This document shows positions 4,752 through 9,832 of a DNA stretch of 9,832 bases, one piece after another; position 1 is the stretch's first letter; every line of letters begins with the position of its first letter. The stretch covers positions 1-9,832 of the forward strand of contig JACVRM010000073.1 of the NCBI GenBank assembly GCA_014534415.1, given 5' to 3'. The notes beneath the pieces are model-generated. The model did no database searches. It was not told the DNA's origin and saw nothing but the letters and a program-made list of their open reading frames with translations. This DNA comes from Thermoleophilia bacterium (GTDB lineage: Bacteria > Actinomycetota > Thermoleophilia > Gaiellales > Gaiellaceae). A program made the translations under genes and the position numbers.

Positions 4752-6557
4752 GTGAGCGACGCGTTCCTCACTCGCCTGCGCGAGGGGCCGGTGATCGTCG
4801 CCGACGGCGGCATGGGCGCACTCATCTCGAGCGCCGTGCCGCGCCTGCGTTCCCCAGAGGAGGCGAACCTGCGCGCGCCCGACGCCGTCGTCTCGCTGCA
4901 CGTCAGCTTCATCAACGCCGGCGCCGAGCTGATCGAGACGAACACGTTCGGCGCCAACCGCCGGAAGCTGTCCGGGCACTTCCTCGACGAGGAACTCGAG
5001 CGGATCAACTCCGCCGGCGTCAAGCTCGCGCGCGACGCGCGCGAGGTGACGGGACGCGACATCTTCATCGCCGGCTCGATCGGGCCGATCGGCGAGCAGG
5101 CGTCCTCGCGCGTCCGACGCGAGCTCTTCGCGGAGCAGGCCACGATCCTGGAGGGCCGCGGCGCCGACCTCTTCATGGTCGAGACGTTCTACGACCTGGA
5201 GGAGCTCGCCGATGCGGTGGAGGCGGTGCGCGGGGTGTCGAGCCTGCCGATCGTCGCGCTGCTCACCTTCGACGAGCGCGCCGAGACGCTCGCGGGCGTG
5301 ACGGCACGCGAGGCCGCCGCTCGGCTGGCCGAGCTCGACGTGGCGGCGCTCGGGGCAAACCACGGCGCGGGGCTGCTGGCGGCTCTCGCGGCGATCGGCG
5401 AGATGGGCGGCGACGGCAAGCCGCTCGCGGCGCTGCCCAACATCGGGCTCGCCAGCCTGGCAGGCGGCCGCGTCATCTACCCGCACGCCAACCCCGACTA
5501 CTTCGCCGAGTTCGCGGCGCACGCGCGCGACCTCGGGGCCCGGATCATCGGCGGGTGCTGCGGCACGACGCCGGCGGAGATCGCGGCCATCCGCGCCGCC
5601 GTCGCCGAGGAACGCAGGCCGAGCGCACCGCTCGTGTTCGGCGAGCGCGAGCTGGTCGTCTCGCTCGGCGCCGACGAGCGCGAGACGGAGCTAGCGCGAG
5701 CTCTGCGGGAGCGCGAATGGGTCGTCTCGGCGCAGCTCGACCCGCCGCTCGGCGCGAACGTCAGCGGGCTTATCGAGGTCACACAGGCGCTGAAGGACTC
5801 CGGGCTCGTCGGCTTCGTCGACCTGAACGACAACGCCGGAGCGCGCGCGGGCATGAGCGCGGTAATCGCGTCGGCGGCCATCCAGCGTGCGTGCGGCATC
5901 GAGGCGATCCCGCACCTCACGACGCGCGACTCGACGATCATGGGGCTGGAGTCGGCGCTGTTCGGCGCCCACGCCGAGGGTGTACGCAACGTGCTCGCCG
6001 TGACGGGCGACCCACCCGAGGTGGGCGACTACCCGGGCTCGCGAGGCGTCTACGAGATCGATGCGATCGGCCTGACCGAGCTCATGGCGCGGCTCAACCG
6101 CGGCGAGGACTACAACGGGCGTCCCATCGACGCCCCCACCGCCTTCTACATCGGCGTGGCGGTCAACCCCTCGGCCGACGACCTGGAGCTCGAGCTAGAC
6201 CGCTTCGCTCAGAAGGTAGAGGCCGGCGCCGAGTTCGCGATGACGCAGCTCGTCTTCGACCTCGAGCACCTCGACCGGTTCCTCGACCGTCTCGGCGGCC
6301 GCTCGCCGCTGCCGCTGCTGCTCGGCGTGTGCCCGCTGTGGAGCTATCGGTTGGCGCTGCGGTTCCACAACGAGCTGCCGGGCATCATCGTCCCGCAGCC
6401 GCTCCAGGACGCGCTGCGCGACGCGGGCGCGGACGCGGCGGACGTCGGCATGGCGCATGCGAAGCGGCTGCTCGCCGAGGCGCGCGACCGCGTCGACGGC
6501 GTGTACCTCGTCGTGCCGTACCGCAAGCCGCTCCGCGTGCTCGAGCTCCTGGACTAG
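4752..6557 (+). CDS. Bifunctional homocysteine S-methyltransferase / 5,10-methylenetetrahydrofolate reductase
   Basis: The 601-aa protein fuses an N-terminal homocysteine S-methyltransferase domain (about 1-290) to a C-terminal methylenetetrahydrofolate reductase (MetF-type) domain (about 315-600), as in Bacillus YitJ. The first would methylate homocysteine to methionine; the second is an FAD barrel making 5-methyl-THF. N-domain landmarks are VADGGMGALI (16-25), ELIETNTFGANR (59-70) and IIGGCCGTTP (265-274) with zinc ligands C269/C270. Reductase landmarks are IPHLTTRD (386-393), VLAVTGDPP (414-422) and MTQLVFD (497-503). Two key positions are substituted. The first zinc Cys of the usual GxNC motif is H204 (GANH, codon 5361-5363). 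The catalytic Glu of the VSxE..PP strand (E28 of E. coli MetF) is Q328 (SAQLDPP, codon 5733-5735). Activity is therefore uncertain, though His can bind zinc. The GTG start has a TAGAGT box 6 nt before it. It converges on the MarP-like gene with a 19-bp gap. Confidence 0.93.
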   Translation: MSDAFLTRLREGPVIVADGGMGALISSAVPRLRSPEEANLRAPDAVVSLHVSFINAGAELIETNTFGANRRKLSGHFLDEELERINSAGVKLARDAREVTGRDIFIAGSIGPIGEQASSRVRRELFAEQATILEGRGADLFMVETFYDLEELADAVEAVRGVSSLPIVALLTFDERAETLAGVTAREAAARLAELDVAALGANHGAGLLAALAAIGEMGGDGKPLAALPNIGLASLAGGRVIYPHANPDYFAEFAAHARDLGARIIGGCCGTTPAEIAAIRAAVAEERRPSAPLVFGERELVVSLGADERETELARALREREWVVSAQLDPPLGANVSGLIEVTQALKDSGLVGFVDLNDNAGARAGMSAVIASAAIQRACGIEAIPHLTTRDSTIMGLESALFGAHAEGVRNVLAVTGDPPEVGDYPGSRGVYEIDAIGLTELMARLNRGEDYNGRPIDAPTAFYIGVAVNPSADDLELELDRFAQKVEAGAEFAMTQLVFDLEHLDRFLDRLGGRSPLPLLLGVCPLWSYRLALRFHNELPGIIVPQPLQDALRDAGADAADVGMAHAKRLLAEARDRVDGVYLVVPYRKPLRVLELLD

Positions 6558-6562
6558 CAGCC

Positions 6563-6577
6563 GCTCGCGCGGCGAGC
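6563..6577. terminator. Small hairpin between convergent genes
   Basis: GCTCGC (6563-6568) pairs with GCGAGC (6572-6577) across GCG. It fills the 19-bp gap between the convergent methionine/folate and MarP-like genes and touches the latter's stop codon. It might serve both transcripts, but the stem is short and has no T-run. Confidence 0.35.
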
Positions 6578-7710
6578 TACGGCGCGCACTCGCCCGTCGA
6601 GACCGGCTCGCCGCCGCGCTCGAGCGCGCGGCGCACGACGCCCGTCGGGACGCCGTAGCCCGACTCGCCGCTACGCCGTGACGCGAACACCGTGGTCGCC
6701 ACCTCGCCCTGTGCGTTGACGACCGGGCCGCCGGAGTTGCCGTGGCGAACGCGCCCCCGAAACGCCGTCACTGTACGCACGACCGGCCCGTTCCCGTAGG
6801 CGTCCCGCCCCAGGATGCGTGCCGTCTGACCGACGCGGCCGGGCGCCGCGGCGAAGGAACCCTCTTCCGGATAGCCGAGGATGGCCGCGGTCTGGCCCGA
6901 CCGAGCGCGCGTGAGCCGCAGCGCCCGCCCGCGGAGGCCGTCGACGCGCAGGACGGCAAGGTCGTTGCGCGCGTCGAAGAAGACCGTAACGGCGGGCAGC
7001 GAGTCGCCGCCCGCGACAACCACGCGCGTGTCGTCCTGGCCGGCGACGACGTGCGCGGCCGTGACGACCAGCTCGCGTCCGGCCACCCAGCCGCTGCCCG
7101 CGATGCCCAGTCCGCACGCGGTCCCCAGGATACGCACGACGCTCGGCGCGGCGCGGCGCACGGCCGGGCGCCGAAGCACGGCTGCGTCGGGCGGCTCGAC
7201 CAGCACCGCGGGCCCGGCGATCGCGGGAAAGGGGTCGACGCGCCCAAGCGCCCGCAGCACGGCCCGCGGCGGGATCATCTCGTTGAGGCGGCGCAGGACG
7301 ATCGACCGCTGGGCTTCCTGGCGCAGCTCCGTCTGGCCGGGAACCTGAAGCGCGACGGCGCCGAGCACCCAGACGACGGCGAGCCCGGCGGCTGCTCCCA
7401 CGACGACGCCGCCGAGGGAGTCCAGCGTGCGCAGCGAGCGAAACGGCAGCGCGCCGCGCAGCGCGCGGCCGACGACCGAGCCGACGCCCTGAAGCAGGAA
7501 CGCGAGCGCCACCGCGCCGGCGAGCGCCACGAGCGGCGTGTAGGGCGAGTCGGCTCCGTCTGGCAGGAAGTGCGGCGCGAGCCGCCCGCCGAGCACCGCG
7601 CCCAGAGCAATGCCGAGAAACGAAAGCGTGCTCACGAGCAGGCCGCGGCGGAGCCCGACCAGCGCCGCGACGAGCGCGACGAGGAGCACGACGAGGTCCA
7701 CTGTCCTCAC
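6577..7710 (-). CDS. MarP-like membrane serine protease (CvpA domain plus trypsin domain)
   Basis: The 377-aa product has the layout of mycobacterial MarP (Rv3671c), a membrane protease needed for acid and oxidative stress resistance. The CvpA-like N-terminus holds four membrane segments (about 4-20, 24-42, 58-77 and 98-122). A linker leads to an exported trypsin/HtrA-type domain (about 185-372) with the full triad: H220 (TAAHVV), D250 (NDLAVL) and S326 (HGNSGGPV). C199 (GTACG) and C375 (near the C-terminus) match in position the disulfide pair C214-C395 that stabilises MarP in an oxidising compartment. I chose GTG 7710 because residues upstream of VRTVDLVV are Arg-rich and unlike the family. 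GTG 7701 is also possible, and an ATG at 7791 would add 27 residues. It lies 87 bp downstream of the lipoprotein hydrolase on the same strand and may be co-transcribed with it; both act outside the membrane. Confidence 0.92.
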   Translation of the reverse strand: MRTVDLVVLLVALVAALVGLRRGLLVSTLSFLGIALGAVLGGRLAPHFLPDGADSPYTPLVALAGAVALAFLLQGVGSVVGRALRGALPFRSLRTLDSLGGVVVGAAAGLAVVWVLGAVALQVPGQTELRQEAQRSIVLRRLNEMIPPRAVLRALGRVDPFPAIAGPAVLVEPPDAAVLRRPAVRRAAPSVVRILGTACGLGIAGSGWVAGRELVVTAAHVVAGQDDTRVVVAGGDSLPAVTVFFDARNDLAVLRVDGLRGRALRLTRARSGQTAAILGYPEEGSFAAAPGRVGQTARILGRDAYGNGPVVRTVTAFRGRVRHGNSGGPVVNAQGEVATTVFASRRSGESGYGVPTGVVRRALERGGEPVSTGECAP

Positions 7711-7797
7711 GACGCAAGCTTGCCGATCACGCCCGCCGTTGCCGCGGCGAGCCCGGATTCGCCCGCGCGCTCGACGAGCGCACGATCGCATTCCGAG

Positions 7798-8754
7798 CTA
7801 GCGCGGCGGGTCGGTGAGCGCGCCGGGCACCGGCTCTCCGCGAATCTCGAGCTCCTGGTCGAGGAAGTCGAGCTGGTCGCGGATGACGCGCGCGTTCGTG
7901 ATCGTCGCGTGGCCACCCGGATACCCCAGCACCGTCGCGTCCCGCGCGGCCTCGCCGAGCGCCTCGAGCTCTGCTTGCGGCACGACCTCGTCCTGCTCGC
8001 CGAACTGGATCAAGATGGCCGCATCGGAATCGCCGACGTAGCGCCGTGGGTCGATGTCGCCGAGGAGTCGGCCGACCTCAGCCCGGACGTTCTCCGGCGC
8101 CGCAGCGACGAACGGGCCGATCGCGGGCGCGCCGGCCGACATGAGCACCGCGGCCCGGATGCGCGGCTCGACGCCGACTGCGATCGCACCGATCTTGCCG
8201 CCGGCGCTGAAGCCGACGAAGCCGACGCGGTCGTCGTCGACCTGAGGCAGCGACTGGAGCACGTCAATCGCGCGCCGGACGTCGACGACGGATTGGACGT
8301 CGAGGTCGCGTTGCCTGCGGACGCCGGCGATCCCGCGCGGGACTCGCGGGGCCGGTCGGCGGGCGTACGGCGAGTCGATCGAGAGCGTGACCGCGCGCCG
8401 CCCGGCGAGGTAGGTCGCCGGCGCCAGCATGTCGAGCCGGCTTCCGCCCGAGCCGTGGAGGTAGACGACCGCCGGGTACGGGCCCTCGCCGGGCGGCACC
8501 GCGAGCGACCCCGTGACGCGGCCGCCACGCGGGCTCGCGTACGAGACGTCGTAGATCTTGATCGGGTAGTCGCGGTTGGCGAGCCGTCCGCGCCGGTAGC
8601 CGAGCGGCGCGCCGCGCTGGAACTCGAAGAGCGTCGTCGACGGCGCCGGACTCGTCGCCTGCGTCGCCTGGGTCGTCGTCGCCGCCTCGTCGTCGTCGCC
8701 GGCGCAGCCGGCGAGCGCGACCGCCGCGAGCGCCGCCAGGAAGGGCCGCCGCAT
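7798..8754 (-). CDS. Lipoprotein alpha/beta hydrolase (dienelactone hydrolase-like)
   Basis: The 318-aa product starts with a lipoprotein signal peptide: MRRPF, a hydrophobic core, and the lipobox LAGC with C17 as the lipidated residue. An acidic and Thr/Ala-rich linker (about 18-42) follows. The alpha/beta hydrolase domain (about 60-305) has the oxyanion motif YLHGSGG (98-104), the nucleophile elbow GFSAGG with S183, the acid D255 (FGEQDEVVP) and the base H282 (PGGHAT), spaced as in dienelactone hydrolase and acetyl-xylan esterase-like or prolyl-oligopeptidase-like enzymes. It is probably an esterase or peptidase tethered to the outer face of the membrane; the substrate is unknown. The start ATG at 8754 is preceded by TACGCT with a 7-nt gap (leaderless). 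It diverges from tRNA-Asp and precedes the MarP-like protease by 87 bp. Confidence 0.9.
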   Translation of the reverse strand: MRRPFLAALAAVALAGCAGDDDEAATTTQATQATSPAPSTTLFEFQRGAPLGYRRGRLANRDYPIKIYDVSYASPRGGRVTGSLAVPPGEGPYPAVVYLHGSGGSRLDMLAPATYLAGRRAVTLSIDSPYARRPAPRVPRGIAGVRRQRDLDVQSVVDVRRAIDVLQSLPQVDDDRVGFVGFSAGGKIGAIAVGVEPRIRAAVLMSAGAPAIGPFVAAAPENVRAEVGRLLGDIDPRRYVGDSDAAILIQFGEQDEVVPQAELEALGEAARDATVLGYPGGHATITNARVIRDQLDFLDQELEIRGEPVPGALTDPPR

Positions 8755-8761
8755 GCGAGTC

Positions 8762-8767
8762 AGCGTA
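8762..8767 (-). promoter_or_regulatory. -10 box TACGCT before the lipoprotein hydrolase
   Basis: On the minus strand TACGCT (8767 to 8762) is followed by 7 nt and ATG at 8754. It lies back to back with the tRNA promoter, 24 bp away. Confidence 0.5.
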
Positions 8768-8791
8768 GTCAGGCGCCGGCGGAGGCTCGGC

Positions 8792-8797
8792 TACACT
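8792..8797 (+). promoter_or_regulatory. -10 box TACACT before tRNA-Asp
   Basis: TACACT ends 17 nt before the first base of the tRNA, which would give a 5' leader of about 10 nt, normal for a tRNA gene. A -35 box is not obvious. Confidence 0.5.
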
Positions 8798-8814
8798 CCG
8801 ACGAAGGTACGCCT

Positions 8815-8889
<75 letters not shown>

Positions 8890-8894
8890 ATCTA

Positions 8895-8908
8895 ATTTGC
8901 AGGCACTT
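8895..8908 (+). repeat. 14-bp inverted repeat, left copy
   Basis: ATTTGCAGGCACTT begins 5 nt after the left tRNA core. Its exact reverse complement lies 6 nt after the right core (9738-9751). See the right copy. Confidence 0.7.
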
Positions 8909-8941
8909 TCAGTCGGCCGTCCATGCCTCGTGGGGGCGGCG

Positions 8942-8958
8942 CTACACGGCTACTACAC
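8942..8958 (+). repeat. Paired CTACAC motifs, left end of the unit
   Basis: CTACAC occurs at 8942-8947 and 8953-8958, 11 bp start to start. The 17-bp block matches 9541-9557 at 15 positions, differing only in the two bases between CTACACG and TACTACAC. The arrangement resembles integrase arm-type or excisionase sites. It lies 52 bp inside the left core. Confidence 0.6.
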
Positions 8959-9027
8959 GGACTGCGCGGCGGCAACGCGTAAAGAGACACGAAAACGCGT
9001 CCGATCGCCCGATTAGCCTGTCCCTGA

Positions 9028-9044
9028 GTGCCCTCTGCGGGCAC
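9028..9044. terminator. Small hairpin inside the truncated gene's tail
   Basis: GTGCCC (9028-9033) pairs with GGGCAC (9039-9044) across TCTGC. It lies downstream, on the minus strand, of the point where the conserved part of the truncated gene ends (about 9161), so it may be an old terminator from non-coding DNA. No T-run follows on either strand. Confidence 0.25.
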
Positions 9045-9540
9045 GATCGCAAATGGAGCTTGCACCTTCAACGGCGTCGGCTCGCTCGACCGCCGGTCGG
9101 CAAGCTCTACAGTGGACCGCGAGCCGCTCAGCGTGACGGCACCTGTTCCGTTCTCTGCGTCGAAGAACGGCTCGTAGAGGAAGCGCGGTCCATCCGGGAC
9201 GCGATCGGTGTACCGCGCGACGACCTTCGACTCCGGCTCCCACTCGCCCCAAAAAACGATCTCGCCTTCTTTCGCGTCGCCGCCATCGAGATAGCGGCCA
9301 CGGCCCTTGAGGAACTTGCGCCGATGCGCGTCCCGGTTCCAGAACTTGAGATCGCCCTGGTCGGGCCAATGCTCGCCGCCCGGGTGGATGAACTGGACGA
9401 AGCAGCGGCGCTCACGCATCGACCAGCTCCAAGACCTGCGCGCCGACTCACCGAAAGTGCAGCGGCACTGCTCGCCGCCATGACGAAGAGGGGGATCACT
9501 GCCGCGTGAATAGCTGTTGTCTGATTAGAAAAACGTCCGA

Positions 9541-9557
9541 CTACACGCGTACTACAC
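9541..9557 (+). repeat. Paired CTACAC motifs, right end of the unit
   Basis: CTACAC at 9541-9546 and 9552-9557 has the same 11-bp spacing and orientation as the left pair. It lies 133 bp before the right tRNA core, with the 10-bp repeats in between. Confidence 0.6.
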
Positions 9558-9574
9558 AGGCTCTGCCGGGTGAC

Positions 9575-9614
9575 AGCCGGTCGTAGCCGGTCGCAGCCGG
9601 TCGCAGCCGGTTGA
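9575..9614 (+). repeat. 10-bp tandem repeat, four units (AGCCGGTCGC type)
   Basis: AGCCGGTCGT, AGCCGGTCGC, AGCCGGTCGC and AGCCGGTTGA follow head to tail. Further AGCCGG copies start at 9638 and 9658, and TGTAGCGGT occurs at 9665 and 9680. The 10-bp period puts each unit on the same face of the helix, which suggests a protein-binding array (iteron-like or arm sites) beside the attachment core. Slippage-generated repeats are the alternative. Confidence 0.7.
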
Positions 9615-9690
9615 AGCTAGTACGAAATACCTGCTCTAGCCGGCAATTCCGGGTCGCAGCCGGCTGTAGCGGTTGAGCTTGTAGCGGTCC

Positions 9691-9731
9691 GTCACGCCGG
9701 AGGTCGCGGGTTCGAGTCCCGTCGCTCCCGT
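9691..9731 (+). repeat. Attachment core attR, partial tRNA-Asp copy
   Basis: This is an exact 41-bp copy of the tRNA-Asp 3' half. The acceptor 5' strand, the D arm and the 5' side of the anticodon stem are absent, so it cannot be a functional tRNA. It marks either the right end of the unit or the junction with a second element. Confidence 0.85.
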
Positions 9732-9737
9732 CTCTTG

Positions 9738-9751
9738 AAGTGCCTGCAAAT
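9738..9751 (-). repeat. 14-bp inverted repeat, right copy
   Basis: AAGTGCCTGCAAAT is the exact reverse complement of 8895-8908. Both copies lie just after a 41-bp core, with gaps of 5 and 6 nt, but in opposite orientation, which is not explained by a simple duplication of the tRNA end. Confidence 0.7.
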
Positions 9752-9792
9752 AGGCCAGTCGCGTTGTCTCATCGGACGGCGGCACTCCCCTT

Positions 9793-9815
9793 CGTGGCCC
9801 AATCCCGTGGCCCAA
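9793..9815 (+). repeat. CGTGGCCCAA direct repeat
   Basis: CGTGGCCCAA occurs at 9793-9802 and 9806-9815, 13 bp apart. It resembles a pair of recombinase arm sites but differs from the CTACAC pairs, so it may belong to a different element lying to the right. The flanking 9732-9832 holds no supportable gene. Confidence 0.45.
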
Positions 9816-9832
9816 ACGATCGGCTCAAAACA

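Larger units (their letters stand above)
8892..9419 (-). pseudogene. Hypothetical protein gene, probably 3'-truncated
   Basis: The 175-codon frame starts at ATG 9419, with GGAG 7 nt upstream as a ribosome binding site, the only clear one in the window. The first 86 residues look like a real domain: RCFVQFIHPGGEHWPD, a WN..AHRRKFL stretch and VFWGEWEPESKVV, ending near PRFLYEPFF. I recall a widespread uncharacterised family of roughly 200-300 aa with these motifs that continues with an NTDPFVFG-type segment. That segment is missing here. From about residue 87 (near 9161) the frame has low complexity and reads through a hairpin at 9028-9044 and the CTACAC arm-site pair, ending next to the tRNA core. 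The second half is therefore probably chance read-through after a deletion, or the gene is a fusion. No function can be given. Being the only cargo of the tRNA-integrated unit, it may be a remnant of a defence or accessory gene, which is inference only. Confidence 0.5.
9420..9690. other. Non-coding right part of the integrated unit
   Basis: These 271 bp contain no supportable gene. They hold the ribosome binding site of the minus-strand gene (about 9427-9430), an A/T-richer patch (9507-9535), the right CTACAC pair, and a repeat-rich stretch of AGCCGG and TAGCGG motifs up to the right tRNA core. A frame from ATG 9499 (minus) begins with a hydrophobic, signal-peptide-like stretch, but it shadows the other gene and is not supported. 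Confidence 0.5.

Noticed and set aside
4748..6658. A 636-codon plus-strand open frame overlapping the methionine/folate gene
   Set aside because: It is Arg/Ala/Gly-rich, lacks any motif and is the shifted shadow of the 601-aa enzyme, as expected at this GC content.
9128..9499. Minus-strand frame from ATG 9499 starting with a signal-peptide-like stretch (MIPLFVMAASSAAALSV)
   Set aside because: After the first 20 residues it becomes a Ser/Arg-rich shadow of the frame that carries the recognisable HPGGEHWPD motifs.
9575..9614. CRISPR array
   Set aside because: The units are 10 bp and contiguous with no spacers.
9691..9731. A second tRNA-Asp gene
   Set aside because: Only the 3' half is present; the acceptor 5' strand, D arm and anticodon 5' strand are missing, and the sequence upstream cannot replace them.
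9692..9832. Minus-strand open frame entering from the right edge and ending in the tRNA fragment (tail DSNPRPPA)
   Set aside because: Its tail is the usual spurious translation of the antisense strand of a tRNA 3' half, and nothing before it looks like a protein domain.

Overview
The window is high-GC bacterial DNA, most likely from an actinomycetote and perhaps from the Thermoleophilia. Reasons: GC-rich codon choice, many GTG starts, TAnnnT boxes placed 6-9 nt before start codons (leaderless transcription), a MarP-like CvpA/trypsin protease, a fused homocysteine S-methyltransferase/methylenetetrahydrofolate reductase, and an Ig-like surface protein of a kind I associate with that class. The lineage is an inference; no rRNA or other marker gene is present.

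Layout: the 3' end of an Ig-like surface protein gene (2-583), a 30-bp perfect palindrome, a small multi-pass membrane protein gene broken by two frameshifts (697-1138), and a convergent 56-aa membrane protein on the minus strand (1135-1305) whose stop overlaps that of the broken gene. After about 420 bp of hairpin-bearing non-coding DNA come an M55 D-aminopeptidase (minus, 1727-2539) and a divergent short-chain dehydrogenase (2612-3421). A membrane-anchored ClpP/SppA-class serine protease follows (3521-4378), then about 370 bp packed with hairpins and short repeats. Next is the 601-aa fused methionine/folate enzyme (4752-6557), convergent with a minus-strand pair: a MarP-like membrane protease (6577-7710) and, upstream of it, a secreted lipoprotein alpha/beta hydrolase (7798-8754). 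Divergent from these is an intact tRNA-Asp(GTC) gene (8815-8888).

The right end is the accessory part. The 3' half of tRNA-Asp (41 bp) is repeated exactly at 9691-9731, the signature of site-specific integration at a tRNA. The 842-bp unit between the repeats has no integrase. It carries a pair of CTACAC motifs near each end, 11 bp apart in both pairs (candidate recombinase arm sites), a helically phased 10-bp tandem repeat, and one apparently 3'-truncated gene (8892-9419, minus). Beyond the second tRNA fragment is a different short direct repeat (9793-9815), as if another element abuts it. A 14-bp inverted repeat lies 5-6 nt beyond each tRNA-derived core.

The chromosomal genes are mostly unrelated housekeeping or cell-envelope units, each apparently transcribed from its own promoter. 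The only likely co-transcribed pair is the lipoprotein hydrolase with the MarP-like protease, both envelope or exported functions. The most unusual items are the minimal tRNA-integrated unit and the substituted residues at both active sites of the methionine/folate fusion.
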